A DNA stretch of 64,000 nt from Strobilurus pachycystidiatus (taxonomy: Eukaryota > Basidiomycota > Agaricomycetes > Agaricales > Physalacriaceae): positions 744,001 to 808,000 of the forward strand of contig JAHLMK010000021.1 in NCBI GenBank assembly GCA_019915135.1, in the 5' to 3' direction. Of the stretch, positions 35,478 to 46,641 are shown piece after piece; the first letter of the stretch is position 1, and every line of letters begins with the position of its first letter. A program made the position numbers and the translations under genes. The notes under the pieces were generated by a model. That model did not search any database. It saw only the letters and a program-made list of their open reading frames with translations, and was not told the DNA's origin.

Positions 35478-36944
35478 GCGCGCTTCATCGGACCCGGTCC
35501 GAGATGTGGCGCATTGAGATCCTTCGTTCGAGGAGTGGGGGGCGATACCGGAGTCACCGAGGGAGGGCATGGGGGGAGCCCTTGCTCAGAGGGAGTCAGA
35601 GTATCCGGCAAGAGAATGCGGAAGGAAACTTGATAAGGACGAAGTCTGACTATCTACTACAAAGAGCGTCTGTATTTATACGTCGACCTCTTGATGAATA
35701 ACTCCTCTTCTCGAAGGTTCCGTCGGGAGCGCTCCCGACGCGTCGGGAGCGATGTGCTGCGGTAGCGCATGGTACCTTTGATCGAGCAAGGAAGGCGCGC
35801 TAGATCGAGCACCGCTGATTGGACGATGGGCGGGATAAGGCGGGATGAAGCGGGATAGGGCGGGCCGCCGCCCATGCCATGCGGGACTGATCAGAAGATA
35901 GCGATCATTGAGTCATTCCTCGACCCAATGGGGCGTCGCTCGTACGGAGTGGCGGGAATCGAGGGGAGGCGGCCGACGGATGTGACGTTGGTCCGGCTAG
36001 CGAGGCGCGGCGAGGCGCGTAGGGATCTGATTGCGTTCCATCGGCAACTCCCGTGATGGCGCGACCTGTTCTTCGGGATAAGTTCTCTCCTGTGTGGCGC
36101 ACCCAATCTATAGTTCGTGCGCGATCTCGTGACAGGTCCACGACCGAGTCATGACAATATCCCCTCTTTAAGTTTCTCGTCCCGAGAAACGTAAGAGGAG
36201 CTTCCGTAGGCAGCGCCTTTTCGATTTTGGGAAAGGACCAAGTCCGAGTCGGACATTCAGTCGAGTCATCTCCAACGTGACGGGCGTCATACTCCTGGGG
36301 ATTCTCTGGGGAATCCCCCGTCCAGTGCTGATTTTGGTGGAGACCGAAAGTTTAATGGACAAGGGCCCGCACGTTCGTTGGTTTCTTGATACGAGCCCAA
36401 GGCTGTGCGCTTCTTTTAGCTGTGACTTCTTTCGGGTACAATGCGGGTCCCTGGATTTGAGTGGGTTACAGGCGCGTTCGTCACATGGCCGTGCACGCCT
36501 CTTCACGCCGGGAGGCCTCTCCGCTTGGTATAGGACAGTCCGAATAGAGTGGTGGCGTAGGCATCCCGTCGTACTCCAGCAATTTCCCGACGCCTGATTT
36601 CGTCAAGGCGCCTTATCAATGATCGCCGTTCCCTAGAGATCTGTTTGGAACGCCGCGCGCTCAGACCCCGATGTCGTTAACTTCTGCCGATGGCATTTTC
36701 TCATACTGGATCGTCCTTTTCGAGGACGGTAATTTCCTAATCCAGCGGAAGTTCTTAGCGCGCCTCCGTCGAATATATGTCGAGAATCCGGTTCGTCCCA
36801 ACTGTCCAAAGCTTAAAGTTTTCTGATTCGGGAATCGTCCTGATTCTGGGGGATGGGAAGGTAATTCCCGGCAGGGCCTCCAGGAAGGGATTGGAGTACA
36901 AAAACTCTTTCTGCGTCCAATTCCTTCCTCATTCCTTTCCTGCC

Positions 36945-37307
36945 ATGTCGTCCGTGTCTTCGTTGTTGCGCTCGCCCACTCGCTCGCCCGCTCCTCCGCG
37001 GGTGTCTACCCCTCGTCGTTTGAGCACTCTCTTCGTGTCGGCCCCGCTGGTGGTCAACGGAATTCGTTTGCTGTCCCGGGACGGTTTCCTGGTTTGGGTG
37101 CGAGGTGATACTGCTCGCCCTTCACCCGCGATCGTGGAGGCCTGGTCGCGCTGCGTCGGTTGCATAACCGAGGCCCTCCGAATGGCTTCGACATCGTCGA
37201 AAGAAATTACTGATCCCTTGGTATGCAACCATTGCAGCAAGAGATATGGAAAACGGGTGGTTATAGCCAGAGAAGCATTTGCCACATTCAATGGATATAA
37301 CCAGTGA
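36945..37307 (+). CDS. ORF with paired CxxC motifs in the outer element, probably truncated
   Basis: About 120 aa from the ATG at 36,945; the frame is open upstream to 36,777. It starts with a Ser/Arg/Pro-rich leader, then shows VVNGIRLLSRDGFLVWVRGD, and then two CxxC pairs, CVGC and CNHC, about 27 residues apart. The reading frame runs into the inverted repeat at 37,259, so the original C-terminus was probably displaced by the 4.45-kb segment. The CxxC layout is loosely like that of the gypsy accessory protein, but similarity beyond the cysteines is not evident. It would be antisense to the element if the minus orientation is right. Confidence 0.4.
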   Translation: MSSVSSLLRSPTRSPAPPRVSTPRRLSTLFVSAPLVVNGIRLLSRDGFLVWVRGDTARPSPAIVEAWSRCVGCITEALRMASTSSKEITDPLVCNHCSKRYGKRVVIAREAFATFNGYNQ

Positions 37308-37744
37308 GCGAGAACAGCACTAAAAGCCATATCTTTGTGGTTAGAGCCATTGGCACAGCCCGGACTACATATAGACGGTGTCCTCGGGACTAACACCACC
37401 TCAAATTGGTATATACCTAGCATGCTTAGGGTTTGCGAGGGGTTCGCACTTCGATATCAACCGAATACGGCAGCAATGCTTGATAATACCAAATCGGGCA
37501 GACCTCAATAACTGGCGGCGCGTCGCGCCTGGTCGCGCTGGCTGTTCATGAGAGTCAGCGGGTCTACAGTACATTGATACGGTTGTTTTCATCAACTTTC
37601 GTCCTCTTGCGCGGATCAAATCTCGTATTTGACTAGGGGAGAGCTAGCAATGCAACAGAAGAAAAAGAATCGCTGTCATTTGAGATGGAACGAGCGCATG
37701 GTCCGTGCGCAAGCAACGGTGCTAGGTGCGGGCAGGACCTAAGT

Positions 37745-40200
37745 GTGCCAATATTCCGCCGGGGTGGCGCCGGCCGCACAATTGTGCGGCCAGCACCTGG
37801 CCCAGGCGGATAGCGCCCTCCCACTGAGCAGCATCACAACTGTTCAGAAGCGACGCTGCGTCGATGTGAGGGATAGATGGTGAATGGATGGATGGGGTGG
37901 GTGTGGATGATCCGTGCCGTCTGTTGTTGGTCCTCGGTCGTCGTCGTGACGGGCATCATGCTGCCGACGCGCGCATCGCTCAAGCCTCCATCGCTGTCGT
38001 CGTCGGATTGTGGGTGTAAACGTTGTCCGTGGATCGCCGTCGTCATTGTCCGCAAACAGTTGTCGTCGTCGTCCATTAATTGTTGTGCTATTGTTGTCCG
38101 CATATGTGAATCGACGTTGTGGTTGTGTTGGAAGGAAGGACTGTGAGCCTTGGCCGACCCGGCATCCGAGAATCCATCGCCCGCGTCGTCCATGTCAGAT
38201 ACGCGTCGGGAGAGCCAGAAAATGAACATAACATACCTGCATGGCAGTACCCCCGCGAGCGGTCGGTCTGCCACGCCCATCCCTTTCTCCGCGCGCGGGA
38301 ATTCGCATCCGCAGCGCTGTTCCGCCACATCCGTTACCGGCGCCGTCTTCGACGAGTGCCGAGGCCTCTGTATGAGGGCTTACACGAACAGCTGCGGCGT
38401 CGAATGCCGGCTTACGCGCTGGGGCCAATCAACGTCAGGCGCCATTCGCCGGGCGTAGAGACGGTGTAGGTGTCCGAATGGTCTACAGTTCGACGCAGAG
38501 AGTCCAAAGAGGACACGGAAAAGGTATGGAGGCTGGATGGCAGCTCGACGAGGAGCTGCCATCGTGGCAGGAGGAAACATGCGGTTCGATCGTCTACGCG
38601 GACGATCGGACCGATTACTGGTGGTCCGTGCGCGGCCAACATTGAAGGCGTGTATTCGATAAATGCCGGAATACAGTGCTACGATAATTGCGGGTGGAGA
38701 ATTGGTGAAGATAAAAAAATTGAATGAAGCCAGTATTCAGCCGGGGTGGCGCAGGCCGCACAATTGTGCAGCCCGCACCTGGCCCAGGCGGATGGCATAC
38801 CCTCTCGTCAAGCTGACACGCGACCGTTCGGAAGCGTGTAGCATCGACGCGAGGGCGTAAGTGGGTGTTGTGTGATGGTGCAGTCAGCGCACCGTCGTCA
38901 TCGTCCGGTAGCCAACGAGGGTGCCCAAAATGCGCCTACTGCCAGTCCAATCCGCGTGTATGGCTGTCGGAATGAGATCGGGGTTCCTCGGCGCGAATCC
39001 AGCAAGCGTGACCGTCGTCAGAAAGGAGGCTGTGGAAGGAGATGAAAGCCATACCTGACTGGCTGACCAGCCCCCGTTCCTGTACCCTCGCGCCCGGGAA
39101 ATCGCATCCGTGGCGGTAATCCCAGCACCTCGCCACTTGGCGTCACGGGCGTCGTTGTCGTTGTCCAACGGGAGGGGATAGCAGAAGAGGAAACACACCC
39201 AATGCCCCGTTCCAGTCCTGCGCCCGCGTAGTCGCATCTGCGGCGCCACCTCCCAATATCCACCGTCCATCCACCCTGATGTCGCCGGCGTCATTGTCCA
39301 TGAGTGTAGAGGCCTCGATTCGAGGGCTTACACGGAGGGCTGCGGCGTCGAGAGCCGGCTTGTGCATGTAGGTGAATATAAGTGTTATCCGCGCCATTTG
39401 CGAGGCCCGGAGACGGCGGCAGAATGCAAATCGTCGTAAAATGGGTGGCGGCGGTTCCAGAGAGGGTGTGGCAGAGGCTGGAGGTCGGATGGTAGCTCCT
39501 GGAAGAGCTGCCGTCGTCGTAAGAGGCAGAGATGTGTTTGATCGTCTGCTCCGACAATCGTTCCGATTGCCCGTGGTCCGTGGTCCGTGCGCAGGCGGAA
39601 TTGTTCTCGTTCGAGCTAACGAGGGTTGGGAGGAGATGGCATAAGGATGCGAGCATGGAAGAAGGAGACCAGGGCCGTATTCAGGCGGGGTGGCGCAGGC
39701 CGCACAATTGTGCGGCCCGCACCTGGCCCAGCCTGATGGCATACCCTCCCATTGAGCGGCAGCGCGACCATTTGGAAGCGATGCAGCATCAAGGTGAGGG
39801 GTGCGGTCAATGATGAATGAGGTGCAACAGCGGGCGGGTTGATGCGCGAGGGGAGAATGACGGGCTGTCGACATCGTTGCTGCGTTCATGTAGATGACCT
39901 AGAATAAATGTAGACTTGATATGGAGAGAAAATCAACACGCACTGCGAGTCGTCGTCGTCAATATTGTCCGCCAGCCGCCCGTCGTCGTTGTCTTGCCAT
40001 TATTACCATCCTACCTTTCCTTGGCGCCGTGAACTCCTCGTAACGCGGAATAGATGCAAGTTGGAGCCGGCGGTGTCGACGATGGAGCGTTGGCGGGGCC
40101 TGATAAATGGTAGATATCGAATGGTAGGGGTGTGCGAGACGTAGAATGAGCAGCCGATGGCTGTGCGCCAACGATTTCGACGAGGTGACTAGATCCCGCC
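37745..40200. repeat. large tandem repeat, about 0.95-kb period, with 20-bp palindrome
   Basis: Three units are marked by the palindrome GGCCGCACAATTGTGCGGCC at 37,772, by the same with one mismatch at 38,754, and again perfect at 39,698 (spacing 982 and 944 bp). Each is followed by CCTGGCCCAG. Other shared blocks include GAGGGCTTACACG near 38,370 and 39,325. The third unit appears incomplete. The units are diverged and non-coding as far as I can see, rich in GTC/GTT triplets. Confidence 0.75.
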
Positions 40201-40406
40201 AAATCCATGCTTGACGTCGTCCTAGGCGTCGTTTTGGCTCCGTTGCTAATTTAAATGGAATAAAAAAGTACAGAGGGCAAAGCTACGCACCTAGGACCCA
40301 TCAACCAGTAAGACTTCCAAATGAAGGCCGCGGAAAGGGAGGTCAAGGTCAAAGTAAGAGCATGAGATCGAGATGAAAGCTAAGGGAACTGCATCTAGAC
40401 GTGAGT

Positions 40407-40945
40407 TCATTAGACTTCTATTGGACTTTTACTTTCGTACAGCATGTATCAGATATCCGTTCGATACGATGATGTAGTATAATAATACAAATTTAATGCA
40501 CATTTTCTGAAGTGCACACGAGCCCGCCTCCCCGAACTGTAAGTGTCGCGATGCGCGACAAGTATTGCTCGGTCCGATTTCCGGAAGGACGTTCACTGGA
40601 CTTTAATTGGACTTTAACTGGACCGTTTTTCGGTCTTTTCAACAAGTACAGTTGAGCACTTGAACTCAAGGGAGGGTTGAGAGATGTCAATTTGATAAGT
40701 GCACTACAGATTTCTCCGAGGCACCACGACCCGCCCCCGCGCTAACCTGACCGATGTAAGTCTCGTTGTTTCATTGGACTTCTATTGGACCGAATTGACT
40801 GGGGGCGATAGATCATGTGTGGGTTCCCAGACTGTCTTGCGTGCTAAAGTAGACATTTCAAACAGTGAATTCCGATGGTTTCGAGTTTGCCAGGTATTCA
40901 CGCGCCTGTGCGCTGCCTGTCCCGAGCATGTAGGTTTCCATTGGA
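40407..40945. repeat. scattered TTGGACTT-type motif cluster
   Basis: Short related strings recur: GACTTCTATTGGACTTTTAC near 40,410, GGACTTTAATTGGACTTTAA near 40,595, CATTGGACTTCTATTGGACC near 40,770 and CATTGGACCTTTTGAG near 40,938. No gene in the region. Confidence 0.5.
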
Positions 40946-41708
40946 CCTTTTGAGTTCAGGTCATTCATCTCATCCCGGATACATATTTTTATGGGGATAT
41001 GATTGTCTTTAACAGCCTCTGTTATTTCCGGGAGACTTCAAGGGCTCGGACCACAATGCGCGCCAACAAGCGCCATCCCGCTGAGAGCTGGGAACCGGTG
41101 ATCGGACGCATTAGTGGAAGCCGGGTACCCGGTGAGCGAGATAACCGACCGATCCGAGTCCAGATCGAGCCGTATATGTGAAGGAGGCGGGAGCGCTGTG
41201 CAGCAGCGCGAGGACGGTCTGAGGATGGCACTGCCTTGATTTGACTCCACAACCTCTTTGAAGAGGCTCCTTCATCAATTTATAGTCTATGGAGAATTCA
41301 TAATATCAAATTTATGAAGCGGATGCAAGCTGGCCCAGTAGCTACATCCAGCTACATCCAGCTCAATTTACACGCTGCAGATTTGAAAATTGGGCATGAT
41401 TATGACAAGAGGAAGAAGAATCTGAGGGCAGAATGTGCTGTCCACAACGAGCCGCCATCCCGCCCATTATTGCCCGCCATCCTGCCCCCCCCCAGGTTTG
41501 GACAGCCCGTGGGAAAGTTGCCGGAAAATTCCGAGTTTTTTTCGGGCGCTGCGCGCGCACCCTGTTCGGAACAGTCTGATCTCAATATAATCAAAATAAG
41601 ATACTTGAAGGGGGACCCAGTCTAGGGTTGAACTGTGCATGCTAGGGTTAGTTGCCTCCCACTGGTTATATCCATTGCAGGTGGAATCAAGTCCAGTGGT
41701 TATAACCA

Positions 41709-42758
41709 TTGATATACCCCTGGTTTTACAACCTGGCCTGTGGTATGGGCTTCACTAGTAAGCCTCTTTTCCTTTTGGCCCCGAGGTTGGTTTTAACGGA
41801 GTCGTTTTCCTAGTTCGTCCTGTTTCGCTCATCGATCGCACATTTGGGGAGGGTGTTCTTTCGTCCGCCCTTGTCGTGGTGGGCTTTGACGCGCCCGTCT
41901 CCTTCGGCTACCCTGCGGGCGTTCTCGACCTGTGCTTGGCTCCTGTTCGCCCCTCACGGTGTGGTTTTCGTCTATCGCCTCGCGATACTTTACTAACCGG
42001 GATGTTTTCCTTGGACTTTTAGTCAATGCCTTTCCTGGGTCGGCGCCGGACACGACGATGTACTGTGTCGACGCCTTTGACCTCATCCTTCGCTATCTTT
42101 GGGATCACCTCTCCATCCGTCGCCTCATCGCCATCCTTTGGGCGTCGGAGCGGGATCCGGCCATTGCCGCCTGTTTTCATGAGTTCATGACTGCGGAGGA
42201 GACCCCAGGATCGGCGACCCGTTGGAACATGACTTTTGAGGAGTGGTCCCGGTCGATGGACTCGGCGCAGGGTTGGTGAGGGATGTGGTCGCTTCGAGGG
42301 GATGTCGTGGGGATTTTTTTGAATGCATAGGTACGGGCATGGACCCAATACGTCTTCGATAGTAGTTCTCGATCCGCGCCTCTTGTACTTTTTATAAATC
42401 TATGCACCTGTCTTGATGTCGTCTGGTGTTGGTCGAGCGAGGAGACAATTCTCCTAGGTCGAGGACCTTTGGTGAGGCGTCGGAACTTGTCGCGTTCGCG
42501 CGTCGCGATCGACTGATTGCAACGCGGTTCGTGGGATCGGGCCCTCGGCCCTGATCGCCGAGTGGTTGGGTTACCGCTTCCGCTGAGTGGGAGCCCTCTA
42601 TTTCTCTTCGCGTTTTCCAGTTCGACCTCCCCGAGGTTCTGAGGACCGTCTTTCGTTACGCGGGGCCCTGTCGAATTGCCTAATTATCTGAGTCCTGGGT
42701 TGTCCGTGCCGAATAAATGTTGTTTCCGAAAATGGGGGGGCGCGTTGCGCGAAACCCA
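41709..42758. other. internal region of the outer LTR element
   Basis: A plus-strand frame from about 41,932 to 42,279 is open and looks protein-like in its second half (FDLILRYLWDHLSIRRLIAI, then FHEFMTAEETPG), but it has no family I recognise and an earlier part broken by stops. I do not call a gene. Confidence 0.3.
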
Positions 42759-43715
42759 TCAGTCCTCTTTTTCGTCGAGGAAGAATACAACGTCGTCGAC
42801 GTAGTGAATTTCGCGCCAGACGCTGTTGGAAGGGTTTCGAGCATTGCGTCTTTGTAAACGGGAACGACGTTGGAGTTCCTTTGAGAGAGGATTATAACGA
42901 ACCACTCCATTACTAGTCAATGGTGATTCGATTGAGTATATCGGTTCGATGTGAAGTTCTCTGATGAACCCAGGGGACCGTATTCGTCGAAGGGGTTTCT
43001 CCAGGTAGTACTGGGAGAAATGGTGCAGGTGTCGTCGGGTTCGTCGTTGCGAGGCGGGGAGGTGTCCCCCGGATATCTGTGAGAATGTTGCCAGGGCGAG
43101 TGTGTACCCTTTTACAAAGGAACGGAGGAGGGGCCAGTCCTCCACTGTTCGAGATATTTGGTGGACCACGTCCATTATCCGTAGTACCCTTCGTGTTACT
43201 TCTAGGTGGGGTGGTGTCCCCTCCTCTTCGTCGCGTAAGATCGTCACCTGAGAGGAGACATATCGGAGTTGGGAGAATAACCGTATGTCGGTTTGGTCGA
43301 GTGGATCGAGGGATGGAGCTTCGTGCGAGGTGGTGCTGAGTACCAGAGTAGTTGTTGTGAACGGGCCTTGAGTTATTGATATGGTGTTGTACGGGCAGTA
43401 GGGAGACTTCGTCCTATTGTTACGACCTGATCCCGCCGTGACAAGGACTCGCTCACGATGGCGCGCCTCTACGCTCCAACCGTGGCTTTCCTGCGGGCAC
43501 AACACGCATATCTCCGGGACGCTTCCGTCCAGTCGCTTGGGAGGGATCGCGGAGGACCTCGACGGATGCTCCTCCGTATCGCCCAGAGAGTGAACACCCA
43601 GGAGACCCCGTCTCCTGGTGTCGCGCGCTTCATCGGACCCGGTCCGAGATGTGGCGCATTGAGATCCTTCGTTCGAGGAGTGGGGGGCGATACCGGAGTC
43701 ACCGAGGGAGGGCAT
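42759..43715 (-). CDS. 318-aa ORF reading out of the LTR of the outer element
   Basis: The ATG at 43,715 lies inside the LTR, and the frame crosses the LTR boundary at 43,418 without a stop, continuing for 220 codons into the internal region. The internal part is Arg- and Ser-rich with blocks such as RFVKGY-like helices and a basic KELQRRSRLQRRNARN, and ends FFLDEKED. No zinc knuckle or known gag motif is visible. Its place just inside the LTR on the minus strand is where gag would be if the element runs that way. Family not recognised. Confidence 0.4.
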   Translation of the reverse strand: MPSLGDSGIAPHSSNEGSQCATSRTGSDEARDTRRRGLLGVHSLGDTEEHPSRSSAIPPKRLDGSVPEICVLCPQESHGWSVEARHRERVLVTAGSGRNNRTKSPYCPYNTISITQGPFTTTTLVLSTTSHEAPSLDPLDQTDIRLFSQLRYVSSQVTILRDEEEGTPPHLEVTRRVLRIMDVVHQISRTVEDWPLLRSFVKGYTLALATFSQISGGHLPASQRRTRRHLHHFSQYYLEKPLRRIRSPGFIRELHIEPIYSIESPLTSNGVVRYNPLSKELQRRSRLQRRNARNPSNSVWREIHYVDDVVFFLDEKED

Positions 43716-44301
43716 GGGGGGAGCCCTTGCTCAGAGGGAGTCAGAGTATCCGGCAAGAGAATGCGGAAGGAAACTTGATAAGGACGAAGTCTGACTATCT
43801 ACTACAAAGAGCGTCTGTATTTATACGTCGACCTCTTGATGAATAACTCCTCTTCTCGAAGGTTCCGTCGGGAGCGCTCCCGACGCGTCGGGAGCGATGT
43901 GCTGCGGTAGCGCATGGTACCTTTGATCGAGCAAGGAAGGCGCGCTAGATCGAGCACCGCTGATTGGACGATGGGCGGGATAAGGCGGGATGAAGCGGGA
44001 TAGGGCGGGCCGCCGCCCATGCCATGCGGGACTGATCAGAAGATAGCGATCATTGAGTCATTCCTCGACCCAATGGGGCGTCGCTCGTACGGAGTGGCGG
44101 GAATCGAGGGGAGGCGGCCGACGGATGTGACGTTGGTCCGGCTAGCGAGGCGCGGCGAGGCGCGTAGGGATCTGATCGCGTTCCATCGGCAACTCCCGTG
44201 ATGGCGCGACCTGTTCTTCGGGATAAGTTCTCTCCTGTGTGGCGCACCCAATCTATAGTTCGTGCGCGATCTCGTGACAGGTCCACGACCGAGTCATGAC
44301 A
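43418..44301. repeat. intact LTR of the outer element
   Basis: This 884-bp copy aligns without gaps to the split left LTR. It gives the empty site that dates and places the gypsy insertion: GTGTCGCGCGCTTC is continuous here near 43,619, but interrupted after GCGC at 21,975. Confidence 0.93.
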
Positions 44302-45969
44302 GCAAGGCGTCAAACACTTACGAAAGCGCCTTCCACCGGAGTTGCGAGATCGGCTCAAATATTTCCACGCGACAATGTCGTCGAGCTATCGGGACGATGA
44401 GTTTAACGCATTTCGTGAAGGCGAGGTCTGGGGTATGTTTGTTACGGATGCTTTTGGCATGGTATGCAGTCTTTCCCTGCAAGTTATCCCATTCTGACCG
44501 TTCTGATAGGGTCTTGATCTTCCGGATATCAGCTATGTTATACAGTGGCGCTGCCCCGATGACATGTCCACTCTGTGGCAGAGGTTTGGCCGTGCTGGTC
44601 GTGATTTCAATTCCACAGCAACGGCTATCCTTTTTGCGGATAAGGCTGACTTTGATGCAGCACGCACTAAGAAAGCGTTAGCTGATGCCGAGAAGGAGGC
44701 ACGAGATGCTTCACCTTCAAAGTCCAGGAAGCGTAAGGCTCCAGACTCGGGGATCACTGTCCCTGCTGGGAAGCGTGTTGCCTTGAGTGACTCTTCAGAA
44801 AAGAATTCTCAGGCGTCCGCTTCCGTCCCCATTCGTTCTGGTGCAGAGTTGATGAACTTGCATCTGCCATCAACCGCACTGTCACCATTTCCATCATTGA
44901 CCACTCCTCCCACCACTGCGCTGCCAAGTTCTCGTACGACACTGGACAAAACTGTACGACGCGACCAGTATCACTCCCACTGGGACGTGGCTCGCAAGGC
45001 CCGTGCTTCCAAACCTTCGGGTAAAAAGAAACGGAGAGCAGGAATTCCTGTGGGAACGTCTATCGACGATTTCGTCAACGCTGACAATCCTGAACGAGGT
45101 CTCGACTGTCGCCGGTTACCAATTATGATTGAGTTTGGTAATGACCTTGTTGGTACGTCCAAACTTTTACGACTGCAATGCACAGATACTGATTTAAGCT
45201 ATAAGACAACGATTATCATCTCCGATGCGACGACAGCTGTGAAGATGGCTGTTTACGCTGTCGCCCACGAGTCTCAACTGTTTGCTGCGATCTCTGCAAT
45301 CCTCAGGCTTTCGACCATATCATTTCGACACTTCCAGAGAAATCACGGGCTCCCGGCAAGTCCGCGTTGAAAAAGCGCACCGAGTTCACAGATCAGGACT
45401 CTGATCTTCGTAATCAACTCCTCGATTGGCGCGACACTACTGCATCAACAGTTCTGGGTGCCAGTATTGTTGAGGATCTGGGCCCTGAAGTATTCCTTTC
45501 CGATGACGTCCTCAACCGCCTCGTTGAATGCGCTGCCTACAAGAAAATCAACGAGGTCAATGACATCTTTGTCGAGACAAGATGGCAAAAGCACCTTGTT
45601 GCGACGCATGGCCCAGCTATTCTTGCTATCATCGCCACTGTCTATCCACCTCCCGATCCATCCACTCCAGTACCAAAGCGCCCATTGCATTGTCATGCAT
45701 GTGGAGGGCTAGGGCATACAGCTCGAGCAAAGCGTTGTCCACAGTATGGCCAGCCCCGTCCAGCGCACAAGGAGAACATGGATTCCCCAGTATCTGATGT
45801 GCTACGTAGCCCGTCACACGCTCGCATTGCATCGATACCTGTTAAGACCGTGCCCCAGACCAAGTCAATCGGATGTCCGAAACCGGATTTCTCGGTAAGC
45901 ACAGCACAAGCGGTGCTCCGAGCCTGTGAAAGAATAAGCGTAGAAGTGTTTAAAAGAAAGAAAAGGTAA

Positions 45970-46641
45970 AAGGTTTACCTATTCTGTATTGGCACGTGTT
46001 TCCACACCTGCAACCCTATGGATCCCCGTCAAGCGGTAGTCCGGCTATCCCTCGGTTGTGGTGAGAGTTGCAGGGGGCCCGGTCTTGAGGATTGTCGGTG
46101 GTCCGGAACCAGGGCTGCCTGCGTTCAGCAGGTTGGTCCCTTGAGTCGAGCCTTGAATCCGGGGGTCCGCCAAAGAAGAGCAAACCCGGAGGAAAGAGAC
46201 AAGAGATGAGCTCGGAGGTCCGTAAGGACAACGCGAGTTGGAGAATGTAAGTCTTGGCCAACGAGCGGAGATCCGCAAGTTGAGTTCAGACAAGAAGAAG
46301 AGATGAAGACTAGACTGGAGCGTCTAAGTTGATATTCGAACTGAGGAAACATAGGTAAAGTACAAGCGCTTAAATACTGGGCTGAGTAGGTAGATGCATA
46401 AGGAGATAAGTAAGATCACAAGCGGAGGTCCACATGTATTGGGCAAAGGGCAGCATGGTCTGGGTCAAGGGTATGGCAAGTTTGGCGGTAGAGATGCTGA
46501 GTAAAGGATCACGTGCGGAGGCCCGAGCGGCCCGGGTGGACTTGGCAAGACTTGGCGAGGATGGATGATTAATGGGGTCACGAGGAGACGCGTGACTGGC
46601 TGAGTAAGTCGGAGATCCGGTCCGATCCTGTGTCATGACGC
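45970..46641. other. interior of the transposon between its convergent genes
   Basis: Nothing recognisable. Short ORFs on both strands lack motifs. The region probably holds the helicase 3' UTR and terminator, but none could be pinpointed. Confidence 0.35.

Larger units (their letters stand above)
37259..41708. repeat. 4.45-kb segment with 49-bp inverted ends
   Basis: The first and last 49 bp are inverted copies without gaps, matching at 37 of 49 positions. The inner 18 bp are perfect (CAATGGATATAACCAGTG at 37,290-37,307 and its reverse complement at 41,660-41,677). The outer 8 are also perfect (TGGTTATA). This looks like a TIR element, but I found no target duplication and no transposase ORF. 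Confidence 0.6.
21767..44301 (-). mobile_element. LTR element without recognisable pol, host of the Ty3/gypsy element
   Basis: It is bounded by TGTTACGACC and GAGTCATGACA, has 884-bp LTRs and is flanked by GCAAG (21,762-21,766 and 44,302-44,306). The right LTR is intact (43,418-44,301). The left LTR is split by the gypsy element into 21,767-21,975 and 35,482-36,156. I saw one LTR difference (near 36,025 versus 44,170), so it is young. A purine run (minus strand AAAGAGGGGATAT) abuts the left LTR at 36,157-36,170 and, if it is the polypurine tract, puts the element on the minus strand. No reverse transcriptase or integrase is present in 36,157-43,417, so it is of the LARD kind. Orientation is the weakest point. 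Confidence 0.85.
20891..45969 (+). pseudogene. RecQ-type DNA helicase gene split by an LTR element
   Basis: Coding blocks are 20891-21238, 21292-21766, then after the insertion 44307-44461, 44510-45152 and 45206-45969; introns are 53, 48 and 53 nt. Removing the LTR element and one copy of the GCAAG duplication restores the frame exactly, giving 794 codons. The left half holds Walker A (APTGFGKT, residues 52-59), the DEAH box (157-160) with CASQWG, and SATL (193-196). The right half holds the FHATMSSSYR block, TDAFGMGLDLPDI and the arginine-finger motif QRFGRAGRD (from residue 350). Next come a Ser/Lys-rich linker with KSRKRK, a cysteine cluster (CDDSCEDGCLRC, then CCDLC) and a C-terminal zinc knuckle-like CHACGGLGHTARAKRC. 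The family unwinds DNA 3' to 5'. Here motifs I-III are separated from V-VI, so the locus cannot make a full helicase. Confidence 0.9.

Noticed and set aside
37471..39900. Minus-strand ORFs up to 248 codons in the kilobase repeat
   Set aside because: They change frame between repeat units and translate the palindrome-containing block; no domain is seen.
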